This document shows positions 7,685 through 20,577 of a stretch of DNA of 64,000 bases, piece after piece. The stretch is from Proteinivorax tanatarense (GTDB lineage: Bacteria; Bacillota; Proteinivoracia; Proteinivoracales; Proteinivoracaceae), in assembly GCF_040267685.1 (NCBI RefSeq), contig NZ_CP158367.1:744001-808000 (forward strand), written 5' to 3'. A program made the translations under genes and the position numbers. Every line of letters begins with the position of its first letter. The first letter of the stretch is position 1. A model generated the notes under the pieces. That model did no database searches. It saw only the letters and a list, made by a program, of their open reading frames with translations, and was not told where the DNA came from.

Positions 7685-8938
7685 ATGAAAAAATTATGGA
7701 GTTTAGATTATATTAGGGTTAAAGAAAACATAAAAGAATTAGTAACACTATTTTATCTGGTTGCTCTTTTAATAATCGGCATAATTATCCAGCCACCGGC
7801 ACAATTTTTTGATGGCTTGGCATCAATACTTACCACTGAAGGACTTCTGATAACTGATTATATGGAGGTAGGAGGTGTAGGACCAACCTTAGCAAACGGT
7901 GCGATAGTCGGGCTGATCGGCTTTGCCTTGGTTAAGATAAATAGAGTACCTTTTAACGGACCAGTTTTAGCTGCAATTTTTACAATGGTAGGCTTTGGTT
8001 TTTTCGGTAAAAACATTTACTCTGTACTTCCAATTATTTTAGGTGTGTTCATTTATAGCAGAATAAGAAAAGAATCATTTAAAACTTTTTTATTACCAGC
8101 ATTATTTGGAACTGCCTTAGCTCCTTTAGTAACACAAATAATTTTTGGATTTGGCTGGGGGGTGTTGCCAGGATTAATGTTTGGAGTATTGGCTGGGATT
8201 ATCGTGCCTCCCATGGCATCCCATCTATTAAAAACCCATAATGGATATAATATTTATAATGTAGGTTTCACTGCAGGGTTTGTAGGACTTTTATTTACTT
8301 CTATATTTAGGAGTTTTGGTTATGATAGTCAGTCGGTTCTTTACTGGGGAGAAGATTTTAATAGTATATCGATTATTATTTTTGGTACAATGTTTATTTC
8401 CATGATAGTTTTGGGTATTATTTTGAATAAAGGGAAGCTTAGGGATTATCTTGAAATAACTAAGCATCCTGGTACACTGGCAACTGATTTTGTAGCTTTA
8501 GGTGGTTTTGGTAACTCTCTTATGAATATGGGAATTGTCGGTCTAATTGGGTTGTTATATGTTTTATTGGTTGGTGGTGATTTAAATGGTCCTACATTGG
8601 GAGGGCTATTGACTATGGTAGGATTTGCAGCCTTTGGTAAACACCCTAAAAACATAACTCCCATAATGTTAGGTGTATTTTTAGGATGTTTAATGACTAC
8701 TTTTGAAGCTAATGAACCCGGCCCTCTTTTAGCTGCTTTATTTGGCACTACATTAGCTCCTCTAGCTGGACAATATGGAGCTGCTATAGGTGTTTTAGCT
8801 GGCTTTGTGCACCTTTCAATAGTCACCAATGTTGGTGTTTTACATGGTGGATTAAACTTATATAATAATGGTTTTTCTGGAGGATTTGTAGCTATTATTT
8901 TTGTTGCTTTACTTGGGGCGTTTAAAAATAACAAATAA
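7685..8938 (+). CDS. DUF1576 family membrane protein with internal duplication
   Basis: The ATG at 7685 is preferred over the upstream in-frame GTG at 7637 because GGAGAGGAG lies just before it. The 417-residue protein is highly hydrophobic and matches the DUF1576 family of putative transporters. Two homologous halves are visible. The first has NGAIVGLIGFALV, FNGPVLAAIFTMVGFGFFGK, LPALFGTALAPL and NIYNVGFTAGFVG. The second has NMGIVGLIGLLYV, NGPTLGGLLTMVGFAAFGKH, LAALFGTTLAPL and NLYNNGFSGGFVA. The duplication implies a two-domain pore or carrier. The gene is 18 bases from the small GHKL ATPase downstream and likely shares its transcript. Confidence 0.85.
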   Translation: MKKLWSLDYIRVKENIKELVTLFYLVALLIIGIIIQPPAQFFDGLASILTTEGLLITDYMEVGGVGPTLANGAIVGLIGFALVKINRVPFNGPVLAAIFTMVGFGFFGKNIYSVLPIILGVFIYSRIRKESFKTFLLPALFGTALAPLVTQIIFGFGWGVLPGLMFGVLAGIIVPPMASHLLKTHNGYNIYNVGFTAGFVGLLFTSIFRSFGYDSQSVLYWGEDFNSISIIIFGTMFISMIVLGIILNKGKLRDYLEITKHPGTLATDFVALGGFGNSLMNMGIVGLIGLLYVLLVGGDLNGPTLGGLLTMVGFAAFGKHPKNITPIMLGVFLGCLMTTFEANEPGPLLAALFGTTLAPLAGQYGAAIGVLAGFVHLSIVTNVGVLHGGLNLYNNGFSGGFVAIIFVALLGAFKNNK

Positions 8939-8956
8939 TTAGAAGGGGGAACAATT

Positions 8957-9301
8957 TTGAAATCTGAAAAAAGTAAAATTCAAGGAATTGTCAAGGAATT
9001 AGTGAGCAATTCTTTAAATGCAGATGCAGAAGAAGTAAATGTTAAAATAAACAATAAAAAAGAATTTACAAAGGTTACTGTAGCCGATGATGGGCAAGGA
9101 ATGAACGAAGATATTTTAGACAAAGTAAATGGCATTTTAAATCAATCACGAAGAGATGAATTAGAAGAATATTATGGAGACCTTGCAGGCAATACTGGTT
9201 CTGCCTCTGGGCTTAATATTGTTAGTATGCTTGTCGATAAGGCTCAAGTAACATCAAAAAGAGGTGTGGGAACTAAGATTATGGTGCTTAGGAAAAAATA
9301 A
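8957..9301 (+). CDS. Stand-alone GHKL (HATPase_c) ATP-binding protein
   Basis: The 114 residues hold little more than a GHKL fold. The N box is ELVSNSLNADA, G1 is DDGQGM and a G2-like stretch is GSASGLNIVSML, and the end is RGVGTKIMV. There is no DHp, sensor or transmitter region, so it is not a complete histidine kinase. Anti-sigma or MutL-like mini-ATPases are structural comparisons only. TTG start behind AGAAGGGGG. It follows the DUF1576 gene closely and precedes yerC. Confidence 0.75.
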   Translation: MKSEKSKIQGIVKELVSNSLNADAEEVNVKINNKKEFTKVTVADDGQGMNEDILDKVNGILNQSRRDELEEYYGDLAGNTGSASGLNIVSMLVDKAQVTSKRGVGTKIMVLRKK

Positions 9302-9392
9302 TTTTAAGTATTTCTCTAATGCTTGAAGGAAATTTATGTATTAATGTTGAATTAACTTTTAGTATAAGGGAGCCATTAGGAGGTGAAGTCCC

Positions 9393-9689
9393 TTGCATTT
9401 GGATAAATTAGGAAAAAAGCATATAACACAGTTATTTACAGCGATGTTGAAGTTGGAAGATGTTGATGAGTGTTATAGTTTTTTTGAGGATTTGTGTACT
9501 GTCAATGAAGTAAAGTCTTTAGCACAACGTTTTGAAGTGGCTAAAATGTTAAAAAAAGGTTATACTTATAATAAGATTGAAGAAGCAACTGGAGCTAGCA
9601 CCGCCACCATAAGTAGAGTAAAAAGATGCTTAGACTATGGCGAAGGTGGTTATAATTTAATAATAGACAGATTGGAAAAAGAGGAATAA
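9393..9689 (+). CDS. yerC: YerC/YecD family TrpR-like DNA-binding protein
   Basis: The 98-residue protein belongs to the YerC/TrpR-related family. Its helical N-terminus ends in ECYSFFEDLCTVNEVKSLAQ. The helix-turn-helix is readable as YTYNKIEEATGASTATISRV, then KRCLDYGEGGY. The family binds DNA, but its target is not established. TTG start seven bases after TTAGGAGGTGA, the only well-placed ribosome site. Confidence 0.9.
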   Translation: MHLDKLGKKHITQLFTAMLKLEDVDECYSFFEDLCTVNEVKSLAQRFEVAKMLKKGYTYNKIEEATGASTATISRVKRCLDYGEGGYNLIIDRLEKEE

Positions 9690-9731
9690 ACAGTTCCTCT
9701 TTTTTCTTCTAAGCCAAAGGGGGAAATAAAA

Positions 9732-10358
9732 GTGGATATGAACTTGATAATAGCTATATTTAACTGTATCGCTTTTTTTATTGCAACTGCGACATTTTTA
9801 TATTTAGCAGTTAATACTACCAATTCCAAGATAAAAATAGTAGATAATCGGTGGACTTTTGTTTTTTTAACTATTTTAATACTTCCTTCAGTTTTAGATG
9901 GAGTGCGGCAGTTTGTTGTAGGAGGCTGGGGGAACTTAACTTCTTGGTTAATAGTAATTAGTTTCATTTTTATGCTTTTGATAACAGCAGTTTCTTTTCA
10001 TCAAAAAGGATTACTAGTGCTAAATGCCGATGATAAAGCTTTGCTTAATTGGGTGAGCAAAAATTTGTCCCATCACAAGCCAAAGCTAACTTCCAAAAAA
10101 GAGAAGAGTTTTCTGTTAAAAGAGATTTCTGTTATTTTAAGGTTTAATGTTATATTTAATATCGCTTTTATGGTCATAAAACCAAGTACAGATGAAAGAA
10201 ATAATAGCGTTATAAATGGAGTTGTTGAAGAGTTAAAGGATAAACTTGAAGGTGATAAGCACTTAGAAAAATCTCCACTTTTTGTAGTTTTTTTAATTTT
10301 ATTTTTCTTAACCCTTTTAATAACCATATCTTGGGCGATGCAAATTTTTATAGCTTAA
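9732..10358 (+). CDS. Predicted membrane protein of unknown function
   Basis: The 208-residue protein has helices near residues 4-24, 39-52, 64-84 (SWLIVISFIFMLLITAV), 130-150 and 182-205. Between them is a charged stretch (SHHKPKLTSKKEKS, then STDERNNSVINGVVEELKDKL). No motif is recognised. GTG start behind AAGGGGGAA. It is followed after 13 bases by another membrane-protein gene, so the two probably form an operon. Confidence 0.7.
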   Translation: MDMNLIIAIFNCIAFFIATATFLYLAVNTTNSKIKIVDNRWTFVFLTILILPSVLDGVRQFVVGGWGNLTSWLIVISFIFMLLITAVSFHQKGLLVLNADDKALLNWVSKNLSHHKPKLTSKKEKSFLLKEISVILRFNVIFNIAFMVIKPSTDERNNSVINGVVEELKDKLEGDKHLEKSPLFVVFLILFFLTLLITISWAMQIFIA

Positions 10359-10371
10359 AGGAAGGTATATT

Positions 10372-11049
10372 ATGAAAAAATTATTGATTTTTAAAAATAT
10401 CAAAAGGGGTTTTTCAATTGCAGTAGAAAATATAGGACTACTGATCAGTTGTTTTGTGATAGCCCTTTTAGCATCACTTATTACAGGTGTTGTATATGAG
10501 ATGTTTGCTTTAGGTTTTGTTTTTAGCATTGTTTTAACCACAGTTTTTGAAGTAGGCCTAATAAATGTCAGCTTAAAAGCAGTTAGATCAAAAGAAAAGC
10601 CTGAGTTTAAAGACTTATTTTCTAAAATAGAGCTTATAGGTGCTGTGATAGTTGCAAATATATTTATTTTAGGAATAACACTAGGATTGTTAACTGGCAT
10701 GCTTGGGTTAGCGGAATTAACAATGACTATAAGCCCAATAATAACACTTGCTTTAGGAGTGTTGATTTTAGGGTTAGTGGTTTATATAGTTATAGGTTTT
10801 GTTTTTGCAACTTATGTAATTGTCGACAAGGAAAAAGGACCGATAGATGCAATTAAAAAAAGTTGGAAAATTATATCTAAAGTTAGAATAAGACTATTTG
10901 CGTTATTTGCTTTGTTAGTGTTAATTAATTTGCTAGGGTTACTCGCTTTTATCGTTGGAATTTTTATCACAGTACCGGCAACATTTGTAATTTTGGCTTT
11001 AACTTACTTAGATTTATATGAGCAAACATACAATTCCGAAGCAATATAA
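10372..11049 (+). CDS. Predicted multi-pass membrane protein
   Basis: The 225-residue protein has about six hydrophobic helices. The pattern FATYVIVDKEKGPIDAIKKS ahead of a terminal pair of helices with an IVGIFITVPATFVILALTYL stretch resembles DUF975-type and related membrane-protein families. Function is unknown. ATG behind AAAGGAAGG. A terminator follows within ten bases, closing the 9732-11049 unit. Confidence 0.7.
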   Translation: MKKLLIFKNIKRGFSIAVENIGLLISCFVIALLASLITGVVYEMFALGFVFSIVLTTVFEVGLINVSLKAVRSKEKPEFKDLFSKIELIGAVIVANIFILGITLGLLTGMLGLAELTMTISPIITLALGVLILGLVVYIVIGFVFATYVIVDKEKGPIDAIKKSWKIISKVRIRLFALFALLVLINLLGLLAFIVGIFITVPATFVILALTYLDLYEQTYNSEAI

Positions 11050-11056
11050 ATAAATT

Positions 11057-11093
11057 AGTGGGGCTGTCTTAATAAGATAAGACAGCCCCACTT
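11057..11093. terminator. Terminator between convergent genes
   Basis: AGTGGGGCTGTCTTA pairs perfectly with TAAGACAGCCCCACT and is followed by TTTAATTT. It lies between the membrane-protein gene and spoIIM, which point towards each other. Confidence 0.9.
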
Positions 11094-11119
11094 TAATTTA
11101 TACTTATACAAAGCTATAA

Positions 11120-11755
11120 TTAAAATCCAGGATAGAAACTTTCAATTAAAACAGGGGTAATAAACCCTTCTATTAATGCAGCTAAAATTATTAAAGGCGC
11201 TACAAGTAACAAATAGCTAAGCAAGGATTGTTTAATTATAGAGCCAATTTTAATTTCTGCCCTTTTAGGAGAAAAAATCTTTTTAAATAAGTTTAAACTC
11301 ATATATACACCTATTCCCCCAGCTAAATATATGGCAAATAGTTCTATAATACCGTGAGGAAAAATTCCGAAAGCTAACATATGAAGAGGATACATATCGT
11401 TAATGCTGAAAAAAGCAGTTACCATGCTTACTGACATAGTAGTTGCCACCCCACTCAATGATGGAAGTACTATTACAGGAATAAATCCTAAAATAATCAT
11501 AAAAGCGGATACCCTTAAATTATTAAACAATACAATGGTGAATAGCTCACTATGGGTAGTCTGTTCCCCTACACCCATGCTTTCAAAATGTAGCATAAGA
11601 TCATTAAAAAATTCAAGCATAACAGCTTCATTTTTTATAAAGTAAAAGTATCCAACTAACGCAATTACTAGCGAGGCTAATGTTATTAAGGCAGTTGGTT
11701 TTGCATAGTGATGCTTAAAAAGGTCCCAATGTTTTTTGTATAGGTCTAATAGCAC
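11120..11755 (-). CDS. spoIIM: Stage II sporulation protein M family protein
   Basis: The 211-residue protein has about five membrane helices and matches the SpoIIM/DUF95 family in order: NNLRVSAFMIILGFIPVIVL, later FGIFPHGIIELFAIYLAGGI, then LLLVAPLIILAALIEGFITP. SpoIIM acts with SpoIID and SpoIIP in peptidoglycan remodelling during engulfment. Related family members exist outside sporulation, so the exact role is inferred from the family and from the evidently sporulating host. GTG start behind AAGGAGGG. Confidence 0.85.
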   Translation of the reverse strand: MLLDLYKKHWDLFKHHYAKPTALITLASLVIALVGYFYFIKNEAVMLEFFNDLMLHFESMGVGEQTTHSELFTIVLFNNLRVSAFMIILGFIPVIVLPSLSGVATTMSVSMVTAFFSINDMYPLHMLAFGIFPHGIIELFAIYLAGGIGVYMSLNLFKKIFSPKRAEIKIGSIIKQSLLSYLLLVAPLIILAALIEGFITPVLIESFYPGF

Positions 11756-11783
11756 ACCTTACCCTCCTTAGAAATTATTATTT

Positions 11784-11926
11784 TAGGCGATTACAAAATC
11801 TATAAAACATGATATAAGGGCGTTTTTGTAGATGATTTACAAAGAGTCCTCCCGAACTATATAGTGTGGAATTTGAAGTGCTATATTTGTATAGTGGTTT
11901 AAACCTGATCATTTTGTAATTACCTA
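11784..11926. mobile_element. MITE-like element, copy 1 (143 bp)
   Basis: Terminal inverted repeats TAGGCGATTACAAAAT (left) and TAGGTAATTACAAAAT (right, as reverse complement) enclose 143 bp without coding capacity. Read on the minus strand, the first 75 or so bases resemble copy 2 at 44225: TGAYCAG, TTTAAACC, ATTCC, TAGTTCGG. It lies in the upstream region of spoIIM. No transposase is seen, so it would be mobilised in trans. Confidence 0.7.
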
Positions 11927-12048
11927 AATATATTATTTACTTATTAAATCTTACCACATAATACTAAAAAAACAATAAGAAGCTTAGTTTAGTACCTAGG
12001 GCAACAATATTTCTGTAAACTTGGTGCCGTAGAAAATTTTTGCTGTTA

Positions 12049-12088
12049 TTAAAAGGTTGTGGCACTAATGAAGTTACCACAACCTTTT
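12049..12088. terminator. Terminator of the ykuK unit
   Basis: AAAAGGTTGTGG pairs with CCACAACCTTTT and is followed by further T. It lies just past the ykuK stop codon on the minus strand. Confidence 0.85.
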
Positions 12089-12095
12089 TAGGGTT

Positions 12096-12566
12096 TTATT
12101 TAGAGAACTTATTTGCTATTGATGAAGCTGTAGTAGCTTCAGGTTTGATTTCACAATCAAATCCGCAGCCTTTGACCCATCCTACAATTTCGGGAATCAT
12201 TCTTGAGGTTGGACCATTTTTCCCAATATCTATATGAATGCTTAAATTACAGGGAAGTTCTTCTATCTTTAAATGGGTCATGAGTTTTTGGGCAATCTCC
12301 AATGATAAACTAGTTTCAAAATATATCTTTTCTTTGATGTTATTTATTTTTTTTACCCGTCTTATATCATAAAAGAAGATACCGCCTTTTCCAAGCCGAC
12401 GTATAGCTATGACGATTACAGCTTTTGTAGAACTAGTATTTTGAGAATCTGTACCTATGGTTATTTCATAGTTTTGATCTATATCATCTTGAATATAATT
12501 CTTTATAAGTTTACACACTTGACTTAAAGAGACGTCACCGTGGGTTATACTTTTAATTGCTATCAC
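12096..12566 (-). CDS. ykuK: YkuK family ribonuclease H-like protein
   Basis: The 156-residue protein matches the YkuK/DUF458 family, a predicted RNase H-like fold. Readable segments are ITIGTDSQNT (first acidic strand), IFFYDIRRV, FETSLSLEIAQKL, IHIDIGKNGPT and MIPEIVGWVKGCGFDCEIKP. Aspartates in GTDSQ and IHIDIG could be metal ligands. The function is not established. The GTG start has only a GGGG-type ribosome site, so the exact start is less certain. Confidence 0.85.
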   Translation of the reverse strand: MIAIKSITHGDVSLSQVCKLIKNYIQDDIDQNYEITIGTDSQNTSSTKAVIVIAIRRLGKGGIFFYDIRRVKKINNIKEKIYFETSLSLEIAQKLMTHLKIEELPCNLSIHIDIGKNGPTSRMIPEIVGWVKGCGFDCEIKPEATTASSIANKFSK

Positions 12567-12627
12567 CCCATTTGAATTGAGTTTAATATATGGTATGAAT
12601 AGCTACTGAATAAAAATTCTATGAATT

Positions 12628-13617
12628 TTAGACAAGACCTATATTATTTTTTACCTTTTTCATGGTGTCTTCTGCTAGTTCTTTGGCTTTATCAGCCCCT
12701 TTTGTATATACTTCTTGTAAATAATCAGGAGCATTCATATATTTATTATAAGTAGTTTGGATAGGATTAAGGCTTTCAACTACTATTTCTGCTAAGTCAG
12801 TTTTTAAATGACCATACCCTTTACCTTCATATTTATTTTCAATTTCCTCTATCTGCAATCCTGTAAGTTTAGAATAAATAGTGATCAAGTTTTTAATGCC
12901 TGGTTGTTCATCGCTGTATCTTATAACGCCTTCATTGTCAGTTACAGCTCTTTTCATTTTCTTTATAAGGTTTTTTTCATCATCCAGTATTGAGATATAT
13001 GCATTAGGATTTTCGTCTGACTTTGACATTTTTACATTTGGGTTTTGCAAGCTCATGATTTTTGCGCCTAATTTAGGTGTATAAATTTCTGGAACTACAA
13101 AGGTTTCGCCATAATTGTTGTTGAAACGTGTTGCTATATCTCTAGCTAGTTCTAAATGTTGCTTTTGATCTTGGCCAACAGGAACTAAGTTGGTTTTATA
13201 AAGTAAAATATCAGCAGCTTGAAGTGCAGGATAAGCAAATAGTCCAGCATTAATGTTATCTTTATGATTAGCAGACTTGTCTTTAAATTGAGTCATTCGG
13301 TTTAATTCACCCATATACGTGTTACAATTGAGTATCCATGCTAGCTCACTGTGCTGTGGTACATGTGACTGAAAAAAAACTATGTTTTTGTCTGGGTTAA
13401 TTCCACAAGCAAGATATTGAGCTAACATAGATAGGCAAGACTCTTTAAACTCTTCTGGATTGGTACGTATAGTAAGCGAATGTAAATCAACTATAGAATA
13501 TATGCACTGAAAGTCATCTTCAAAGCTTTTCCAATTTTGTATAGCTCCTAAATAATTTCCCAGGGTTAATGTACCAGTTGGCTGAGCGCCGCTAAATATA
13601 ACTTTTTTATTAGTCAT
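12628..13617 (-). CDS. trpS: Tryptophan--tRNA ligase
   Basis: The 329-residue class I synthetase charges tRNA-Trp. Motifs are SGAQPTGTLTLGNYLGAI (HIGH-equivalent, N-terminal), LLYKTNLVPVGQDQKQH (substrate and tRNA binding) and KMSKSDEN (KMSKS). Length matches the bacterial enzyme. The ATG at 13617 is preferred to the TTG 15 bases upstream, because the GGAGGT ribosome site overlaps that TTG and is spaced correctly for the ATG. Expression is controlled by the T-box leader upstream. Confidence 0.96.
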   Translation of the reverse strand: MTNKKVIFSGAQPTGTLTLGNYLGAIQNWKSFEDDFQCIYSIVDLHSLTIRTNPEEFKESCLSMLAQYLACGINPDKNIVFFQSHVPQHSELAWILNCNTYMGELNRMTQFKDKSANHKDNINAGLFAYPALQAADILLYKTNLVPVGQDQKQHLELARDIATRFNNNYGETFVVPEIYTPKLGAKIMSLQNPNVKMSKSDENPNAYISILDDEKNLIKKMKRAVTDNEGVIRYSDEQPGIKNLITIYSKLTGLQIEEIENKYEGKGYGHLKTDLAEIVVESLNPIQTTYNKYMNAPDYLQEVYTKGADKAKELAEDTMKKVKNNIGLV

Positions 13618-13647
13618 TCCTTCTACCTCCAAATGAATTTTTTATAC

Positions 13648-13889
13648 AAAAAAACCTTCAATCTCATTTTAAGAGACGAAGGTTACAACTCCGCGGTACC
13701 ACTCTTTTTGACCTAAATCAAAGTCCACTTACCTTATAACGGAGGAGTCCGTCTAAGCGTACTATAATTCAGCTTAGCTTATCATAAGTCCATTCAAATG
13801 GCGTTCTCTATCGGCATTCCACCAGCACCGACTCTCTTTAAGAGAAAGAACCACTCTACTAATCTTAATCTAAAATTTTTCTTGTTAAT
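13648..13889 (-). promoter_or_regulatory. T-box leader of trpS
   Basis: The minus-strand leader carries the conserved T-box sequence GTGGTACCGCGGA (antiterminator, near 13690-13702). A terminator hairpin follows (AACCTTC/GAAGGTT arms, 13652-13684, then a T run). Upstream lies a long stem I with AGAGAGTCGGTGCTGG and GAATGGAC. The likely specifier codon is TGG (13792-13790), matching tryptophan. Uncharged tRNA-Trp would stabilise the antiterminator and raise trpS expression. Confidence 0.93.
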
Positions 13890-13895
13890 TATTAT

Positions 13896-13924
13896 ATTAT
13901 AAATTAATGCTTTAAAATAGTCAA
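13896..13924 (-). promoter_or_regulatory. Promoter of the trpS T-box transcript
   Basis: On the minus strand TTGACT (13924-13919), 17 bp, TATAAT (13901-13896). The start would fall just ahead of stem I. Confidence 0.75.
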
Positions 13925-14006
13925 ATTAGGATAATATGTATGGTGTTGACATTAATTAAATGTTTGATTATTATAAATATTATAAAGACAAAAAGGGGAG
14001 AGGGAA

Positions 14007-14882
14007 ATGTCAGTTAAAATTATTACAGATAGTGCCAGTGATATTCCTGAGCATATAGCTATTAAACACGACATTGAGGTGATCCCACTAATAGTTAATC
14101 TGGATAATAAAGAATATTTAGATGGTGAAACAATCCAGCCAAAAGAAGTATATCAAGCAATTAGGAGTGGAAAAATGCCTTCTTCTACACAAATTCCTCC
14201 TAAAGCATTTGAAAAGGTATTTGAAAACTATGCTAAAAAAGACAGGGAATGTATTTATATCGCATTTTCATCTAAGTTATCAGGGACTTGTCAGACGGGG
14301 AAAATGGTAGCGGAAAAAATAAATGAAAAATACAAGAAAAAATTAATCTATGTACATGATACCTTTTGTGGTGCAATTGGTCAGGGATTGATAGTAAAAG
14401 AGGCGGCTAAGCTTGCCCAAAACGATATAGCTATAAACAAGATACTAGATGTTATTAGCTTTAAATCGAAGCATATGGAACATATCTTTACAATAGATGA
14501 TTTAAACCACCTACACAAAGGTGGGCGCCTTAGTCAGGGAGAAGCTTTTTTAGGAAGTATTTTAAAAATAAAACCTATTTTACACGTGCAAAAAGGTGAA
14601 ATGATTCCTTTTGAAAAAGTACGGGGAAAGACAAAAGCTTTAAAAAGAATAGTAGAAATTATGGAAGAAAGAGGGAGCCAAATCAAAGATCAAACCATAG
14701 GAATAAGTCATGCCGATGATCTAAAAACGGCTTTAAGACTTAAAGAGATGATTAAAGAGAAATTTGGTTGTGAGAAATTTTTAGTGAATATAGTAGGAGG
14801 GGTTTTAAGCTGTCATATAGGTCTGGGAGGGGTGGCTGTTTTCTTTTTAAATGAGAAGCCATCTGGTAATATAGGTGTTTAA
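14007..14882 (+). CDS. degV: DegV family fatty-acid-binding protein
   Basis: The 291-residue protein has the DegV hallmark KIITDSASDIP at the N-terminus, then MPSSTQIPPKAF, IAFSSKLSGTCQ and FTIDDLNHLHKGGRLS. DegV/FakB proteins bind a fatty acid and present it to a FakA-type kinase. No fakA lies beside it here, so a role in fatty acid incorporation rests on the family. Start ATG behind GGGGAGAGGG. It is a single-gene unit with a strong terminator overlapping its stop codon. Confidence 0.9.
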   Translation: MSVKIITDSASDIPEHIAIKHDIEVIPLIVNLDNKEYLDGETIQPKEVYQAIRSGKMPSSTQIPPKAFEKVFENYAKKDRECIYIAFSSKLSGTCQTGKMVAEKINEKYKKKLIYVHDTFCGAIGQGLIVKEAAKLAQNDIAINKILDVISFKSKHMEHIFTIDDLNHLHKGGRLSQGEAFLGSILKIKPILHVQKGEMIPFEKVRGKTKALKRIVEIMEERGSQIKDQTIGISHADDLKTALRLKEMIKEKFGCEKFLVNIVGGVLSCHIGLGGVAVFFLNEKPSGNIGV

Positions 14883-14940
14883 CAAACAAAACAACTCAAA
14901 ATCTTATAAAAGATTTTGAGTTGTTTTGTTTGTTTATCCT
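14881..14940. terminator. Terminator with a perfect 25-bp stem
   Basis: Bases 14881-14905 and 14910-14934 are exact reverse complements around a four-base loop (ATAA). The arm starts within the degV stop codon. It also lies at the end of the convergent DUF362 gene and so may serve both. Confidence 0.9.
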
Positions 14941-14955
14941 GTCTTCCTTCACTGA

Positions 14956-16065
14956 TTAAACTTTTATTATTTCATATTTTCTACTTCCCATACCCAGTTG
15001 TTCTCCGTATTCTAAAATTACTCTTCCATCTACATCTTTATGTAAAGCTCCGAACTTATCCTCTCCTTTTTCAAGATTTTTAACAAGTTGGCTGTGCTTG
15101 TTTCCTACCTGTTGATCAATCAAATCCAACGATGCTTGGTCTATAGCCACAGGATCAAAAGATGCTAGAATTCCAACATCATTGACGATAGGAACATCAC
15201 TCCAAGGAACACAATCACATAAAGGGGTTACATTCATAACAAAATTAAAATAAACCACCTTATCTTTTTTATTTTCAATAGCTCCATAGGCATACTCCGC
15301 CATTTTTTCAACGAAAATACGGGAATCTGTTTCCCATTGCACTTCTATAGCTCGTTTTGGACAAACTGTTGTGCATTCTCCACAGCCGATACATTTTTCA
15401 TCATCGATTTTGGCTTTTTTGGCTTCTATGCTGATAGTATCAACAGGGCAATTATTGAGGCAAAGTTGGCACCCAACGCAATCTTCATCCATTACCTTTG
15501 GTTTAGAATCAGAGTGCTGCATTTGTTTACCGGCAGCTGTTGCACAGCCCATAGCTAAGTTTTTAAGGGTGCCTCCAAACCCTGCTAGTCCATGACCTTT
15601 GACATGACTGAGGACAACCATAGAGTTGGCATTATAAATATCACCAGCAATTTTAACATTATCAAAGTGTTTACCCTTTATATTTATATCAACAGAGTTT
15701 TTGCTATAGAGTCCGTCGGCAATGATTATCGGTGCGTTTACTACAGAATAAGCAAAACCATTTTCAATGGCACTTTGGATATGGTCATGACTATTAGTTC
15801 TACTGCCCGTGTATAATGTGTTGGTATCTGTTAAAAAAGGCTTGGCATTACACTCTCTAATTTTATCCACCACTTGCCTCACAAAAACTGGGTGTATAAA
15901 GGTATTAGTTCCTTTTTCTCCAAAATGTAACTTTACTGCAGTTGCATCATTATCCGATAAAATATCTGGAGCTTTGACTTTATCAAAAAGAGCTCTAATT
16001 TTATTGGGAATGTTATTTTTCTTGCTGCCAGTTACAAAGTCTGAAAAGTACACCTTACTGCTCAT
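14956..16065 (-). CDS. DUF362 family iron-sulfur protein
   Basis: The 369-residue protein has an N-terminal DUF362 domain (ATAVKLHFGEKGT, PFLTDTNTLYTGSR, VLSHVKGHGLAGFGGTLKNL). Two 4Fe-4S motifs follow, CVGCQLCLNNCPVDTI and CIGCGECTTVCPKRAI, near residues 195-235, and the DUF362 domain then continues (VPIVNDVGILASFDPVAIDQ). This is a common anaerobe protein. Electron transfer is inferred from the clusters, but the reaction is unknown. ATG behind AGGAGGATTAA. Confidence 0.9.
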   Translation of the reverse strand: MSSKVYFSDFVTGSKKNNIPNKIRALFDKVKAPDILSDNDATAVKLHFGEKGTNTFIHPVFVRQVVDKIRECNAKPFLTDTNTLYTGSRTNSHDHIQSAIENGFAYSVVNAPIIIADGLYSKNSVDINIKGKHFDNVKIAGDIYNANSMVVLSHVKGHGLAGFGGTLKNLAMGCATAAGKQMQHSDSKPKVMDEDCVGCQLCLNNCPVDTISIEAKKAKIDDEKCIGCGECTTVCPKRAIEVQWETDSRIFVEKMAEYAYGAIENKKDKVVYFNFVMNVTPLCDCVPWSDVPIVNDVGILASFDPVAIDQASLDLIDQQVGNKHSQLVKNLEKGEDKFGALHKDVDGRVILEYGEQLGMGSRKYEIIKV

Positions 16066-16090
16066 TAGTTAATCCTCCTAATAGATTTTA

Positions 16091-16189
16091 TAGGCGATTG
16101 CAAAGTAATATACCATATAATAGATAATTATCAAAGTGGGCCATTTTATAAATTGGGAGCTAAGTTATTTTATATTTTGCATTCACCTA
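16091..16189. mobile_element. MITE-like element, copy 3 (99 bp, shorter)
   Basis: The left end TAGGCGATTGCAAAGT and the right end (reverse complement) TAGGTGAATGCAAAAT match the termini of the elements at 11784 and 44225. The interior is shorter and little like them, so this is a deleted or divergent relative. It lies upstream of DUF362 and between divergent genes. Confidence 0.55.
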
Positions 16190-16358
16190 ATTTTTGAATT
16201 TTTACCATTATATCATTAGCTTTTCTTTAACACAAAATACTGCATTAAACTGTGGTCTTTGTTATAATAAAATGACGTAATAAAAAATCTTAAGGTGTTG
16301 CATCGAACAGAAGTTTGCATTACTATAAAGATAGAACTTATAAAAGTGAGGTTTTAAA

Positions 16359-20512
<4,154 letters not shown>

Positions 20513-20523
20513 AAGAAATTTAT

Positions 20524-20573
20524 AACCCCTTTTAAAATGGATATACTATCTATATTCTTTTTTGAAAGGGGTT
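20524..20573 (+). promoter_or_regulatory. Hairpin covering the next gene's ribosome site
   Basis: AACCCCTTT (20524-20532) pairs with AAAGGGGTT (20565-20573), with an inner GGATATA/TATATTC helix. The right arm contains the AAAGGGG ribosome site, six bases before the ATG at 20578. No T run follows. It may be a weak terminator behind ligA or a structure that limits translation of the next gene. Confidence 0.45.
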
Positions 20574-20577
20574 TGTT

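Noticed and set aside
8446-8934. 162-codon minus-strand frame within the DUF1576 gene
   Set aside because: It is antisense to a well-supported membrane protein. Its Pro/Lys-rich composition is typical of such shadows.
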